Assembly: GCF_001423885.1 (NCBI RefSeq) | Contig: NZ_LMPP01000002.1 | Coordinates: 132,575 to 196,574 of the forward strand | Source: Rathayibacter sp. Leaf185 | GTDB lineage: Bacteria > Actinomycetota > Actinomycetes > Actinomycetales > Microbacteriaceae | DNA length: 64,000 bases | Direction of reading: 5' to 3' | In this document: positions 50,503 through 59,016 of the stretch, piece by piece | How the letters are laid out: each line of letters starts with the position of its first letter | Position numbering within the stretch: the stretch's first letter is position 1 | Notes under the pieces: model-generated | What the model was told of the DNA's origin: nothing | Seen by the model: only the letters and a program-made list of their open reading frames with translations | Databases searched by the model: none | Translations under genes and position numbers: made by a program

Positions 50503-51417
50503 ATGAGCGTCAACGACCCCGAGGCCCGCGATTTCCTGGTCTCCCGCCGCGCCCGGCTCACCCCCGAGCAGGTCGATCTGCCCCTCGGAGGCGGCGCTCG
50601 CCGCGTTCCCGGCCTCCGCCGCAGCGAGGTGGCCCAGCTCGCCGGGGTGAGCATCGAGTACTACTCGCGGCTCGAGCGCGGAGACCTGCGCGGCGCCTCC
50701 GAGGGGGTTCTCGACGCCCTCGCGCGGGCACTGCGGCTCGACGAGGCCGAGCGCGCGCATCTGCTCGATCTCGCCAGGGCCGCGGGAGGCTCCCCGGTGC
50801 GCCGCCGAGCCCGCCGGCCGGTCGACGTGCGCCCGGGGCTGCAGCTCGCGCTCGACTCGATCACGGCGGGGCCGGCCTTCATGCGCAACGGGCGCCTCGA
50901 CGTCCTGGCCGAGAACGCCCTGTTCCGCGCGCTCTACGGCGATCTCTACGAGCGCCCGGAGCGCCCGGTCAATCTCGCCCGCTTCACGTTCCTGCAGCGC
51001 GAGCTCTCCGAGCGCTTCCATTCCGACTGGGAGGCGGCGGCCGACATCAGCGTCGGGATCCTCCGCACCGAGGCGGGTCGGGATCCCGGCGATGTCGCCC
51101 TGCAGACGCTGATCGGCGAGCTCTCGACCCGGAGCGACGAGTTCCGGCGCCGCTGGGGCGCTCACGACGTGCGGCACCACGCGAGCGGGAGCAAGTTCTT
51201 CCATCACCCCGTCGTCGGCGATCTCCACCTGGTCTACGAGGCGCTCGAGCCGATGAACGACCCGGGGCTGAACTTCCTGATCTACAGCGCCGAGCCCGGC
51301 TCGCCGAGCGCCGACGCGCTGTCGCTGCTCGCGAGCTGGTGGGCGACCCGGGAGGCCGCCTCCGTCGCCTCCGCCTCTGTCGCCGAGGGAACCGGTTCTG
51401 CGCGGGACACCGCGTAG
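50503..51417 (+). CDS. XRE-type regulator with MmyB-like ligand-binding domain
   Basis: 304 residues. HTH: RRVPGLRRSEVAQLAGVSIEYYSRLERG (residues 33-60); the MmyB-like PAS-type domain (PF17765) follows, with ALDSITAGPAFMRNGRLDVLAENALFRAL and the ending YEALEPMNDPGLNFLIYSAEPGSPS. The ATG lies 7 nt after TAGCGT (50490-50495), so probably leaderless. The last codons, EGTGSARDTA and the stop, lie inside a dispersed repeat (51385-51449). It probably controls the divergent CMD/MFS operon; such proteins can bind fatty acids or quinones. Confidence 0.87.
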   Translation: MSVNDPEARDFLVSRRARLTPEQVDLPLGGGARRVPGLRRSEVAQLAGVSIEYYSRLERGDLRGASEGVLDALARALRLDEAERAHLLDLARAAGGSPVRRRARRPVDVRPGLQLALDSITAGPAFMRNGRLDVLAENALFRALYGDLYERPERPVNLARFTFLQRELSERFHSDWEAAADISVGILRTEAGRDPGDVALQTLIGELSTRSDEFRRRWGAHDVRHHASGSKFFHHPVVGDLHLVYEALEPMNDPGLNFLIYSAEPGSPSADALSLLASWWATREAASVASASVAEGTGSARDTA

Positions 51418-51449
51418 AACGCGGCACCTCGGCGAGAACCGGTTCCCCC
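51385..51449. repeat. dispersed 65-bp repeat, family B
   Basis: Outer arms GAGGGAACCGGTTCTGCGC and GGCGAGAACCGGTTCCCCC pair imperfectly; the middle is ACACCGCGTAGAACGCGGC. Close copies lie at 55937-56001 and 57712-57778. This copy supplies the stop codon of the regulator gene 50503-51417 and may terminate it and the convergent permease gene. Confidence 0.7.
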
Positions 51450-51452
51450 GCG

Positions 51453-52754
51453 TCACTCGTACCGGAGCGACGTGACCGGGTCGGCGCGCGCCGCGCGGGC
51501 CGCCGGCAGCGTCCCGGCGAGGAACGCGATCAGCATCACCACGAGCACCACCAGCAGGATCGACACCGGGTCGAACGCGATCAGGTTCAGCCCCGGAAGA
51601 TCCGCCAGCAGCGAGCCCGAGAGCACCCCGCTGATCGCCGTGCCCGCCGCGACGGCGAGCAGGGCGCCGATCGCGCTGCCGAGGAAGCCGATGAAGGCCG
51701 CCTCGATGCTGAACAGGGTGAACACCCGTCCGCTGCCCATGCCCATCGCCTTCATCAGGCCGATCTCGCGGGTGCGCTCCTGCACGCTCATCAGCAGCGT
51801 GTTGACGATGCCGAAGCTCGCCGCGAGCAGGGCGATGATCGCGAAGGCGTTGAGCACGAGCACGATGCCGTCGACGACCGTCTTGATCGTGCCGAGCTGG
51901 TCGGCGACCGTGCTGCCGGTGTAGCCGGCGTCGGAGAGGCGGTCCTTCAGCGCGGTGACCTGCTCGTCGGTCGCATCGGAGGCGAACCGCACGCTGGCCT
52001 GCGCGTAGCGGTCGACCTGATCGGCCGGCACTCCGATGTTCTGCGTGGTGAAGAGCTCGTCGGTGAGGGCGTCGTTCGGGACGATGCTCGCCCCGGCGGG
52101 CGAGGCGACGCTCGCCTCTGCGACGCCGACGACCGTCGCCTCGATCACGTGCTGCGTCCGCTGGGCGTCCGTGATGCCGATCGAGAGCGTCTGCCCGACC
52201 GCGGCCGCATCGTCGGCGAAGCCGAGCGGCTCGACGAACGACGTCGGCAGCACGACCTGCAGCTCGGAGGAGCTGTCGTCGGGGTCCTCGCCCGCCGTCA
52301 GCTGGATGGTCTGCCCCTCGACGAGGCTGCCGACGCTCGCGACGTACTTCGTGCCGTCGCCCTGCGCGACGTAGTCGGCCGAGATCGACTTCACGGCGTT
52401 CACGTCGAGCACGCCGTCGATGCCGGCGAGCGTGTCGAGGTCGCCCGGGGTGAGGGCCACGACGGTCTGTCCCGGCGCGCCGACTCCGCCGCTCGCGATC
52501 GAGTCGGGGTCGTACTCGGTGGGGCCGGAGTCGAGCCCGGCCGCCTCGTCGGAGGTCTTCGTGACGGTCATCACGTCGGAGGCGCCGACGCCGCTGACCG
52601 TGTCGTCGATGTAGGCGTTGATGCCCGTGCCGAGGCCGTTGGTGAGGGTGAGGGTGAAGGCGCCGACGAAGATCGCGAGGATCGTCAGCAGCGTGCGGGT
52701 CTTCGAGCGGAAGGTGTTCGAGATCGCGGTCCCGATCAGGTCGACGGTCCTCAT
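51453..52754 (-). CDS. MacB/FtsX-type ABC transporter permease
   Basis: 433 residues: one N-terminal membrane segment (RTLLTILAIFVGAFTLTL), a large extracytoplasmic MacB_PCD-like domain (about residues 45-285) and three C-terminal segments with the FtsX motif NTLLMSVQERTREIGLMKAMG. Such proteins do not translocate but transmit ATPase motion to export peptides, antibiotics or lipoproteins. ATG overlaps the ATPase stop. Confidence 0.9.
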   Translation of the reverse strand: MRTVDLIGTAISNTFRSKTRTLLTILAIFVGAFTLTLTNGLGTGINAYIDDTVSGVGASDVMTVTKTSDEAAGLDSGPTEYDPDSIASGGVGAPGQTVVALTPGDLDTLAGIDGVLDVNAVKSISADYVAQGDGTKYVASVGSLVEGQTIQLTAGEDPDDSSSELQVVLPTSFVEPLGFADDAAAVGQTLSIGITDAQRTQHVIEATVVGVAEASVASPAGASIVPNDALTDELFTTQNIGVPADQVDRYAQASVRFASDATDEQVTALKDRLSDAGYTGSTVADQLGTIKTVVDGIVLVLNAFAIIALLAASFGIVNTLLMSVQERTREIGLMKAMGMGSGRVFTLFSIEAAFIGFLGSAIGALLAVAAGTAISGVLSGSLLADLPGLNLIAFDPVSILLVVLVVMLIAFLAGTLPAARAARADPVTSLRYE

Positions 52755-53449
52755 GCGGCCACCGCCGCCGAGTCCTCGACGAGCACGCCGTCGCGGATGA
52801 GGATGCGCCGGTCGCAGCGGGCCGCCAGCTCCTCGTCGTGGGTCACCACGATCAGCGTGATGCCGTTCTCGCGGTTCAGCGCGAACAGGATGTCCTCCAC
52901 CACGCCTCCGGTCGCCGTGTCGAGGTTGCCCGTGGGCTCATCGGCGAAGATGATCCGCGGGTTGTTGACCAGCGCCCGCGCGATCACGGTCCGCTGCTTC
53001 TGCCCGCCCGAGAGGTCCACCGCCTTGCTCCTCGCCTTGCCGTCGAGCTCGAGCTGCTCGAGCGCGGCGAGGCCGCGGCGCTTGCGCTCGGCCCGGCCGA
53101 CTCCGGCGATCTTCATCGGCAGCACGACGTTGTCGAGCACCGAGGCGTTCGCCGTCAGGAAGAACTGCTGGAACACGAAGCCGAAGGTGCGGTTGCGCGT
53201 GGTGTTGAGTCGGCGCCCCTTGAGAGTGCTCGTGTCGACGCCCTCGAGCTCGACCACTCCCGACGTCGGCGCGTCGAGCAGCGCCAGCACGTGCATCAGC
53301 GTCGACTTGCCCGACCCGCTCTTGCCGACGATCGCGACGCTCTCGCCCTCGCGGATGTCGAAGCTCACGCCCTTGAGCGCGTCGAAGCGGTTCTGGCCCT
53401 TCCCGTAGGACCGGTGGACATCTCTCACAGAGATGATGGGCGTGCTCAT
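52751..53449 (-). CDS. MacB/LolD-type ABC transporter ATPase
   Basis: 232 residues. Walker A GKSGSGKST, Q-loop FGFVFQQFFL, signature LSGGQKQRTVIARAL, Walker B IIFADEPTGNLD and the H-loop His in VVTHDEELA. Works with the overlapping permease 51453-52754. It is divergent from the sensor kinase at 53619, with a 169-nt shared control region, so the two-component system likely controls the exporter. Confidence 0.92.
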   Translation of the reverse strand: MSTPIISVRDVHRSYGKGQNRFDALKGVSFDIREGESVAIVGKSGSGKSTLMHVLALLDAPTSGVVELEGVDTSTLKGRRLNTTRNRTFGFVFQQFFLTANASVLDNVVLPMKIAGVGRAERKRRGLAALEQLELDGKARSKAVDLSGGQKQRTVIARALVNNPRIIFADEPTGNLDTATGGVVEDILFALNRENGITLIVVTHDEELAARCDRRILIRDGVLVEDSAAVAA

Positions 53450-53618
53450 GGGTCTCCCTCGCGGCGCGGTCCGGGCCGTCCGGTGCGCCTCCACCAGGCT
53501 CGATCACCCGCTGCCCGGGCGCGTCCCCCACCCGCGTCGTCCGTGTACCGCGGTCGTGGTAGTCGCCGCGCCGCGTCCGGGGGACTCGCGCCGCTGATGG
53601 CGCCCGCGACAATGAGGC

Positions 53619-54890
53619 ATGGCCACGATCGAGCCCGGGCACGTCCCCGGGCACCGCAGACCCCCGGGCTGGGTCGGCGACCTGATCGCGGCGGTCGTGA
53701 TCGCTGTGCTGGCCCTGGCGCCGTTCCCGGGCCGCGAGTACCGGGCGACGAGCGGTCTCGCGCTCGGGCTGACGCTCACGCCGATCCTGCTCCTCCCGCT
53801 GCGGAGGCGCTGGCCGGTCGCCGTGCTCGGCGGCACGGTCGCGCTCTACGGAGCGGCGGCCCTCACCGGAACCCTCTCGCCCGGCATCGTCATCGCGGCG
53901 GCCGTCGCGATGTTCGCGGTCGCGAACCGGCGCCCGCGGCGGCTGAGCGTGATCGTGATGGTCGCGACGGCCGCCTCGATCCTCCTGCTCAGCCTCCTGG
54001 CGGCGACGGTCGGCGCCCTCGACGCCCGCGTCATCCAGTTCGCAGTGATCATCGCCTTCGCGGGTGCCGCGGGCGACGCGACCCGTTCGCGCCGCGAGTA
54101 CATCGTGGCCGTCACCGAGCGGGCCGAGCGGGCCGAGCAGACCCGCGAGTCCGAGGCGCGCCGGCGAGTGACGGAGGAGCGCCTCCGTATCGCCCGCGAC
54201 CTGCACGACGCCGTCGCCCACCAGATCTCGGTGATCAGCCTCAACGCCGGAGTCGCCTCCTCGGCTCTCGAGACCCGGCCCGACAGGGCGAGGGAGGCGC
54301 TCGGCACGATCCGCACCGCCGCGCGCTCGGTGCTCGGCGAGATCGGCGACCTGCTGGAGGTGCTGCGCAGCGACGAGCGGCTCGCCGAGTCGGCCGGCCC
54401 GCAGCCCGGCCTGGAGCGCCTCGACGAGCTGGTCGGCCGCTTCGAGGCCGACGGCCTGCAGATCACCCTCCGCACCGACGGCGACACCGGAGCGGTCACC
54501 GGCGCGGTCGATCTCGTCGCCTACCGCGTGGTGCAGGAGGCGCTCACCAACGCTCACAAGCACGGCGCCGAGCGCCGAGCGCACGTCCTCCTCGACGTCT
54601 CCGACGAGCGGGTCGAGATCGTCGTGACGAACCCGGTCCCGGCGGAGGCGCCACCCGCGCCCCGGGGAGCCGGTCACGGTCTGCTGGGACTGCGCGAGCG
54701 GGTCGCCTCCGTCAGAGGCTCGGTCACGACCGGCCCGGCGCCCGGCGGATACCGCCTCGCGGCGGCGCTGCCGCTCCCGCAGCCACTCGCGGATCGCGTT
54801 CCCGACCCACCCGTGCATCCTCATCCCTCGTCTCCCTCCTCCCGCACGAACGAACCCCGCACGAACGACGCCGGAACGGACCACGCATGA
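53619..54890 (+). CDS. NarL-type sensor histidine kinase
   Basis: 423 residues. Four to five membrane segments in residues 20-150, a coiled coil at about 160-188, the HisKA_3 box RIARDLHDAVAHQ with phosphorylated His196, and an ATPase domain with VVQEALTNAHKH at about 310 and GHGLLGLRERV at about 360. There is no extracytoplasmic sensor domain, so it senses within the membrane, as in envelope-stress kinases. The C-terminus has a duplicated segment RTNEPRTND coded by an 11-bp direct repeat. Overlaps the response regulator by ATGA. Confidence 0.9.
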   Translation: MATIEPGHVPGHRRPPGWVGDLIAAVVIAVLALAPFPGREYRATSGLALGLTLTPILLLPLRRRWPVAVLGGTVALYGAAALTGTLSPGIVIAAAVAMFAVANRRPRRLSVIVMVATAASILLLSLLAATVGALDARVIQFAVIIAFAGAAGDATRSRREYIVAVTERAERAEQTRESEARRRVTEERLRIARDLHDAVAHQISVISLNAGVASSALETRPDRAREALGTIRTAARSVLGEIGDLLEVLRSDERLAESAGPQPGLERLDELVGRFEADGLQITLRTDGDTGAVTGAVDLVAYRVVQEALTNAHKHGAERRAHVLLDVSDERVEIVVTNPVPAEAPPAPRGAGHGLLGLRERVASVRGSVTTGPAPGGYRLAAALPLPQPLADRVPDPPVHPHPSSPSSRTNEPRTNDAGTDHA

Positions 54891-55552
54891 CCACCGTTCT
54901 CGTCGTCGACGACCAGGCGCTCATCCGCCAGGCCGTGTCGGACATCCTCGGAGGCACCTCCGACATCGAGGTGGTCGGCGAGGCCAGGAACGGGCGTGTC
55001 GCCGTGGAGCTGGCGCGAAGCCTCCGTCCCGATGTCGTGCTGATGGACATCCGCATGCCCGAGCTCGACGGCATCGGCGCCACGGCCGAGATCTGCGCCG
55101 ACCCCGCGCTCGTCGGCACGCGGGTCCTGATCCTGACGACCTTCGAGGAGGACGAGTACCTCGTGTCGGCCCTCCGCTCCGGCGCCAGCGGCTTCCTCGG
55201 CAAAGGCGCCGAGCCCGAGGAGATCGCCGCGGCCGTCCGCGCCGTCCACGCGGGCGACAGCCTGCTCTCGCCCGCGGCGACCCGCAGCCTGATCACCCGC
55301 TACGTCCTCGCGCCGGCGACGACGATGATCGTGCCGCCCGAGTTCGAGCACCTGACCGAGCGCGAGCGCGAAGTGCTGCTGCTCGTGGCGCGCGGCCGCT
55401 CGAACCAGGAGATCGCGCAGGAGCTGTTCATCTCACCGCACACCGCGAAGACGCACGTGAACCGCACGATGACCAAGCTCGGAGCGCACGATCGCGCGCA
55501 GCTGGTGATCCTGGCGTACGAGAGCGGCCTGCTGGCGCCCGGCGCCTCCTGA
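54887..55552 (+). CDS. NarL/LuxR-type response regulator
   Basis: 221 residues. Receiver acidic pair VVDDQ at residues 8-9, phosphoacceptor Asp54 in VLMDIRMPELDG and Lys in FLGKGAEP at about 107; the LuxR-type HTH reads LTEREREVLLLVARGRSNQEIAQELFIS then TAKTHVNRTMTKL. Partner of the kinase just upstream; probable targets are the divergent MacB-like exporter genes. Confidence 0.93.
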   Translation: MTTVLVVDDQALIRQAVSDILGGTSDIEVVGEARNGRVAVELARSLRPDVVLMDIRMPELDGIGATAEICADPALVGTRVLILTTFEEDEYLVSALRSGASGFLGKGAEPEEIAAAVRAVHAGDSLLSPAATRSLITRYVLAPATTMIVPPEFEHLTEREREVLLLVARGRSNQEIAQELFISPHTAKTHVNRTMTKLGAHDRAQLVILAYESGLLAPGAS

Positions 55553-55574
55553 GGCCCTCCAGGCCGATGAGGCC

Positions 55575-55919
55575 CTAGAGCCCGATGTCGACCGGCGTGC
55601 CCTCGCCCATCTCGCCGGCGGAGTCGTTCATCGTCGCGTAGACCCCGGTCGGGACGTTCGGCAGCAGCGCGACGGAGCGCGCGACCGCCGCGAGCTCCGA
55701 CTCGGTGCCGCCCGTGACGAAGAAGAGGTACTCGGGCTCGCCGTCGGCGTTCGCCCACTCCTCGCCGCTGTCGTACTCCTCGACGGGCCCCTCGAGGTCG
55801 GAGAGCAGAGTCTCGATCTCGTCGATCCACGGGAACAGGTACTCGTCGTCGTCGGCCTGCTCCGGCGCTCCGGGGTCGCGGGTCAGGGGCACGTGGATCT
55901 CGAGGAACGTCTCGCTCAT
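55575..55919 (-). CDS. hypothetical acidic protein, 114 residues
   Basis: A small acidic protein beginning with ETFLEIHVPLTRDPG and containing DDEYLFPWIDEIETLL and YLFFVTGGTESELAAVARSVALLP. The alternating pattern and final VDIGL look like a real fold, but I recognise no family. The ATG at 55919 lies 6 nt after TACGGT (55931-55926), so it is probably leaderless. A family B repeat lies just upstream. Confidence 0.6.
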   Translation of the reverse strand: MSETFLEIHVPLTRDPGAPEQADDDEYLFPWIDEIETLLSDLEGPVEEYDSGEEWANADGEPEYLFFVTGGTESELAAVARSVALLPNVPTGVYATMNDSAGEMGEGTPVDIGL

Positions 55920-55936
55920 CCTGAGACCGTAGCGCC

Positions 55937-56001
55937 GAGGGAACCTGTTCTCGCCCAGACACCGCGCCGAACGCGGCACCTCGGCGAGAACTGGTTCCCC
56001 C
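55937..56001. repeat. dispersed 65-bp repeat, family B
   Basis: GAGGGAACCTGTTCTCGCC at one end and CGGCGAGAACTGGTTCCCCC at the other; about 54 of 65 bases match the copy at 51385-51449. It lies between the gluconolactonase-like gene and the promoter of the 114-residue protein. Confidence 0.7.
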
Positions 56002-56040
56002 GGCGAGGTCGAGCTCTCGGCCCCCAGCGAAGGAGCCGCG

Positions 56041-56922
56041 CTACGCTCCGGCCGCCCGCGTCCGGGTCCGCAGGCGGTACAGGCTCGTGGTCGCGGCGAT
56101 GAACAGGTCGGTCCCGTCCGGACCGCCGAAGCAGACATTGGCCACGACCTCGGGCACGGGCGCGAACAGGATCTCGGCTCCGGCGGGGGAGAAGACGTGC
56201 ACGCCGTCCCCGGCCGACGACCAGAGGCGCCCGGCCTCGTCGACCGTGATGCCATCGGGGACGCCGTGCTCGATCTCGGCGAAGAGCCGGCCGCCGCGCG
56301 CGGTGGCTCCGCGCTCCACGACCTCGTAGGCGCGGATCCAGTGGCCGGGGCCGTCGTCCATGGCGCGCGCGGTGTCGGTCACGTAGACGGTCCCGCCGTC
56401 GGGCGAGAAGGCGATGCCGTTCGGCTGCTCGATGTCGGTGATGACGGGCGAGAGGCCGTCCTCGGCGGACCAGCGGAAGACCCAGCGGGCCCCGTACTCG
56501 AGCTCGCCCGGATGCCCTTCGCGCGGCTGGCTGATGCCGTAGTCCGGATCCGTGAACCAGTAGGAGCCGTCGGGCGCGAGTGCGACGTCGTTGGGCGAGT
56601 TCAGCCGTCCGCCGTCCCAGCTCGACACGAGCTCCTCGAGAGTGCCGTCCGTCCGCTCGCGCTCCAGCCTGCGGCGCCCGTGCGAGCACTGGACGACGCT
56701 CCCGTCGGCGTCGAGGAGGCGTCCGTTGGTGAACTCGACGCCCTCGCGGTGCACCGACGTCTCCCCGGTGGCGTCGTCCCACTGCAGGATCCGGTCGTTC
56801 GGGATGTCGCTCCAGCGCAGGCGCCCCTCGGCGGGGATCCAGAGCGGGCCCTCGCTCCAGACGGCACCCGTGGCCAGCCTCTCGAGCGCCCCGTCGCCGT
56901 GCAGCAGTGTCTCGTCGGTCAT
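56041..56922 (-). CDS. SMP-30/gluconolactonase/LRE-family lactonase
   Basis: 293 residues of the six-bladed beta-propeller family. Likely metal ligands: Glu in VWSEGPLWIP (residue 24), Asn in GRLNSPNDVALAPDGSYW, Asn in EQPNGIAFSPDG and Asp in GVPDGITVDEAG. It opens sugar lactones to aldonic acids; which sugar is unknown. A nearby PQQ-type sugar dehydrogenase (57791-58864) could supply the lactone. GAGGG lies upstream of the ATG. Confidence 0.88.
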   Translation of the reverse strand: MTDETLLHGDGALERLATGAVWSEGPLWIPAEGRLRWSDIPNDRILQWDDATGETSVHREGVEFTNGRLLDADGSVVQCSHGRRRLERERTDGTLEELVSSWDGGRLNSPNDVALAPDGSYWFTDPDYGISQPREGHPGELEYGARWVFRWSAEDGLSPVITDIEQPNGIAFSPDGGTVYVTDTARAMDDGPGHWIRAYEVVERGATARGGRLFAEIEHGVPDGITVDEAGRLWSSAGDGVHVFSPAGAEILFAPVPEVVANVCFGGPDGTDLFIAATTSLYRLRTRTRAAGA

Positions 56923-57086
56923 CGTGTCCGCCCTCGTCCTCGAGTCCGCGCGGCGCTGCCCGCACCGCGCCTCCCAGTCTGCCGCCCTCGCGTCTGCCTC
57001 TCCGCACCGACCACCCGGAGCACGCGCGTCCCCCCGACGTGGTTCCCTCAGGGGAGACAGTCCCGCCCGACCCCCAGGAGGCCCCC

Positions 57087-57560
57087 GTGACCGATGCCGA
57101 CGCCATCCACGAGCTCGAGCAGCAGGAGCGCGAGCTCGTGCTCGACTCCTTCGACCACGACACCGCCTGGGAGCTCGGCTCCCGCATCACCGAGCTCGCC
57201 CGCGGGTCCGCCGTGGCCGTCGACATCCGCCGGCCCGGGCTCGTCCTGTTCCGCGCAGCACTGCCCGGCAGCACTCCCGATCAGGAGTCGTGGCTCGCCC
57301 GCAAGTCGGCCGTGGTGCTGCGCCTGGAGTCGAGCAGCGCCCTCGCCGCCGCGCGCTTCGCCGCGCACGGCGGAGACCCGTCGACGGGCGGCTGGCTCGG
57401 TCCCGACTACGCCCTCACCGGCGGCTCCTTCCCTCTCAGGGTGCGGGGCGTCGGAGTCGTGGCCGCCGCCACCGTCTCGGGCCTCGCCTCGATGGACGAC
57501 CACGACCTCGTGGTCCGCGGCCTCCGCGAGCTGCTCGAGAGCGCGACGCACTCGGGCTGA
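57087..57560 (+). CDS. UPF0303 / heme-degrading-domain family protein
   Basis: 157 residues, the normal length for UPF0303 (PF03928). Family-like blocks are AWELGSRITELARG, VAVDIRRPGLVLFRAAL, WLARKSAVVLRLESSS and GGSFPLRVRGVGVVAAATVSGL. The domain name comes from distant kinship to HbpS/GlcG; function in UPF0303 proteins is not established. GTG 57087 has AGGAGG 6 nt upstream. Divergent from the gluconolactonase-like gene. Confidence 0.82.
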   Translation: MTDADAIHELEQQERELVLDSFDHDTAWELGSRITELARGSAVAVDIRRPGLVLFRAALPGSTPDQESWLARKSAVVLRLESSSALAAARFAAHGGDPSTGGWLGPDYALTGGSFPLRVRGVGVVAAATVSGLASMDDHDLVVRGLRELLESATHSG

Positions 57561-57711
57561 GGACCGCGCCCCGGCTCCGCCTCCGGTCCGGATTCACGTC
57601 GGTCGCGCAAGGTCGACGGGCTGTCGCCCGCCTGATCCGAGGTATCGCGCGAACGCGCTGACGGCAGTCGCGAGGCACCTGTCGAACGGTCCGGCGTTGT
57701 TCTTCCCCGCC

Positions 57712-57778
57712 GAGGGACCCAGTTCTCGCCGAGACTCCGCGTTCTCGGCGGTGTCTCGGCGCAGAACCGGTCCTCTCG
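57712..57778. repeat. dispersed repeat, family B, more diverged copy
   Basis: Begins GAGGGACCCAGTTCTCGCC and ends GGCGCAGAACCGGTCCTCTCG, with the middle CTCCGCGTTCTCGGCGGTGTC. It has the same outer arms as the copies at 51385 and 55937 but the centre is partly inverted. It lies between convergent genes ending at 57560 and 57791. Confidence 0.6.
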
Positions 57779-57790
57779 CGAGCGGAGGCG

Positions 57791-58864
57791 TCACTGCACT
57801 CCCGGCGGCTCCACCGCCAGCACGCGGTCGTCCTCACCGCCCGGCTCGCCCCGGCCGTCGGTGTTGCTCGTCACGATCCAGAGGGTGCCGTCCGGAGCCG
57901 CGACCGCATCGCGCAGGCGCCCGTACTCGCCGATCGCGTAGTCGCTCTGACTCGACGGGTCCGCGGCCGGCACCGCACGCAGCACCTGACCGCGGAGGTT
58001 CGCGAGGTAGAGGACATCGTCGATCGCGACCATCCCGCTCGGGCTGGCCGCATCCGGATTCCACTGCTGCACCGGGTCGACGAACCCGTCACGCGAGGCG
58101 ATCCCCTCGACGACGGGCCAGCCGTAGTCCGCTCCCGGAGTGATGACGTTCAGCTCGTCCCAGGTGTCCTGCCCGAACTCGCTCGCGAACAGGGTGCCGT
58201 CCGAGGTCCAGGCGAGACCCTGCGGGTTGCGGTGCCCCGAGCTGTAGACGAGCGATCCGGGGTACGGGTTGTCGTCCGGCGCTTGTCCGTCGAGGGTCAT
58301 CCGGAGGATCTTGCCCGAGAGGGAGTCGAGGTCCTGTGCGGCGTCGCGCTGCCCGGCGTCGCCGACGGTGGCGTAGAGCATCCCGTCGGGCCCGATCGCG
58401 AGGCGGCCGCCGTCGTGGTTCCGCGCGGCGGGGATGCCGTCGAGGATCGTGTCGGCGTCGCCGAGCTCGAGTGACCCGGGATCTCCCGAGACATCGAAGC
58501 GCTGGATGCGGTTGCCGTCCGGCCCGGTCGAGTAGGCGAAGAGGGTGCGGTCGTCGACGGCGAGGCCGAGGAGTCCGCTCTCGCCCTCGGCGACCACTCC
58601 CTCCACGGTGCCGATCTCCCGCGTCGCGCCGTCGCCGGCGACCTCGAGGATGCGCCCGCTGTCGCGCTCGCTGATCACGGCCGTGCCGTCGATGAAGGCG
58701 ACCGACCACGGCGCCTCGAGGTCCTGCGCGACGGTGCGGACCTCGCCGTCGCCCTCTGCGAGCAGACTGCTCGGCGGTGGTGGTGCTGCGGTGCAGGAGG
58801 CGAGCAGGCCGCCGAGTGCGAGCGCCGCGGCCACGAGTCCGCCGCGGGTGATGGTGCGGTTCAT
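57791..58864 (-). CDS. PQQ-type glucose/sorbosone dehydrogenase-like lipoprotein
   Basis: 357 residues. A lipoprotein signal ends LLASC at about residue 24. The GSDH beta-propeller (PF07995) blocks are LEAPWSVAFIDG, GESGLLGLAVD, NHDGGRLAIGPDGMLYATVGDAGQ, SSGHRNPQGLAWTSDG and WDELNVITPGADYGWPVVEG. Soluble relatives oxidise aldoses with PQQ and Ca2+; many actinobacterial members have unproved activity. It would sit on the outer face of the membrane. GAGGGA lies just before the ATG. Confidence 0.88.
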   Translation of the reverse strand: MNRTITRGGLVAAALALGGLLASCTAAPPPPSSLLAEGDGEVRTVAQDLEAPWSVAFIDGTAVISERDSGRILEVAGDGATREIGTVEGVVAEGESGLLGLAVDDRTLFAYSTGPDGNRIQRFDVSGDPGSLELGDADTILDGIPAARNHDGGRLAIGPDGMLYATVGDAGQRDAAQDLDSLSGKILRMTLDGQAPDDNPYPGSLVYSSGHRNPQGLAWTSDGTLFASEFGQDTWDELNVITPGADYGWPVVEGIASRDGFVDPVQQWNPDAASPSGMVAIDDVLYLANLRGQVLRAVPAADPSSQSDYAIGEYGRLRDAVAAPDGTLWIVTSNTDGRGEPGGEDDRVLAVEPPGVQ

Positions 58865-58969
58865 CGGATGTCCCTCCGATCGGAGATGGCCTCCGAGCCT
58901 TCCACCCGAATCTTCGAGCCCTCTCAGGCAGACGGCGCAATGAGATCGAGCCACCCCGTGCTCGGTCCT

Positions 58970-58999
58970 GCCGGGAGAAGTCGCGCCCCTTCTCCCGGC
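58970..58999 (-). terminator. terminator hairpin of the sugar ABC/GH172 operon
   Basis: GCCGGGAGAAG (58970-58980) pairs perfectly with CTTCTCCCGGC (58989-58999), loop 8 nt. It follows the GH172 gene stop by 17 nt. Confidence 0.6.
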
Positions 59000-59016
59000 G
59001 AGGCGGCCCGCGTCGT

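Noticed and set aside
54844-54875. 11-bp direct repeat CGCACGAACGA at the end of the sensor kinase gene
   Set aside because: A small in-frame duplication at the variable C-terminus; nothing suggests a function.
57594-57794. 66-codon minus frame after the UPF0303 gene
   Set aside because: Part of it looks protein-like, but it runs through a family B repeat, has no ribosome site and overlaps the start of the 3' region of the neighbouring gene; not enough to call.
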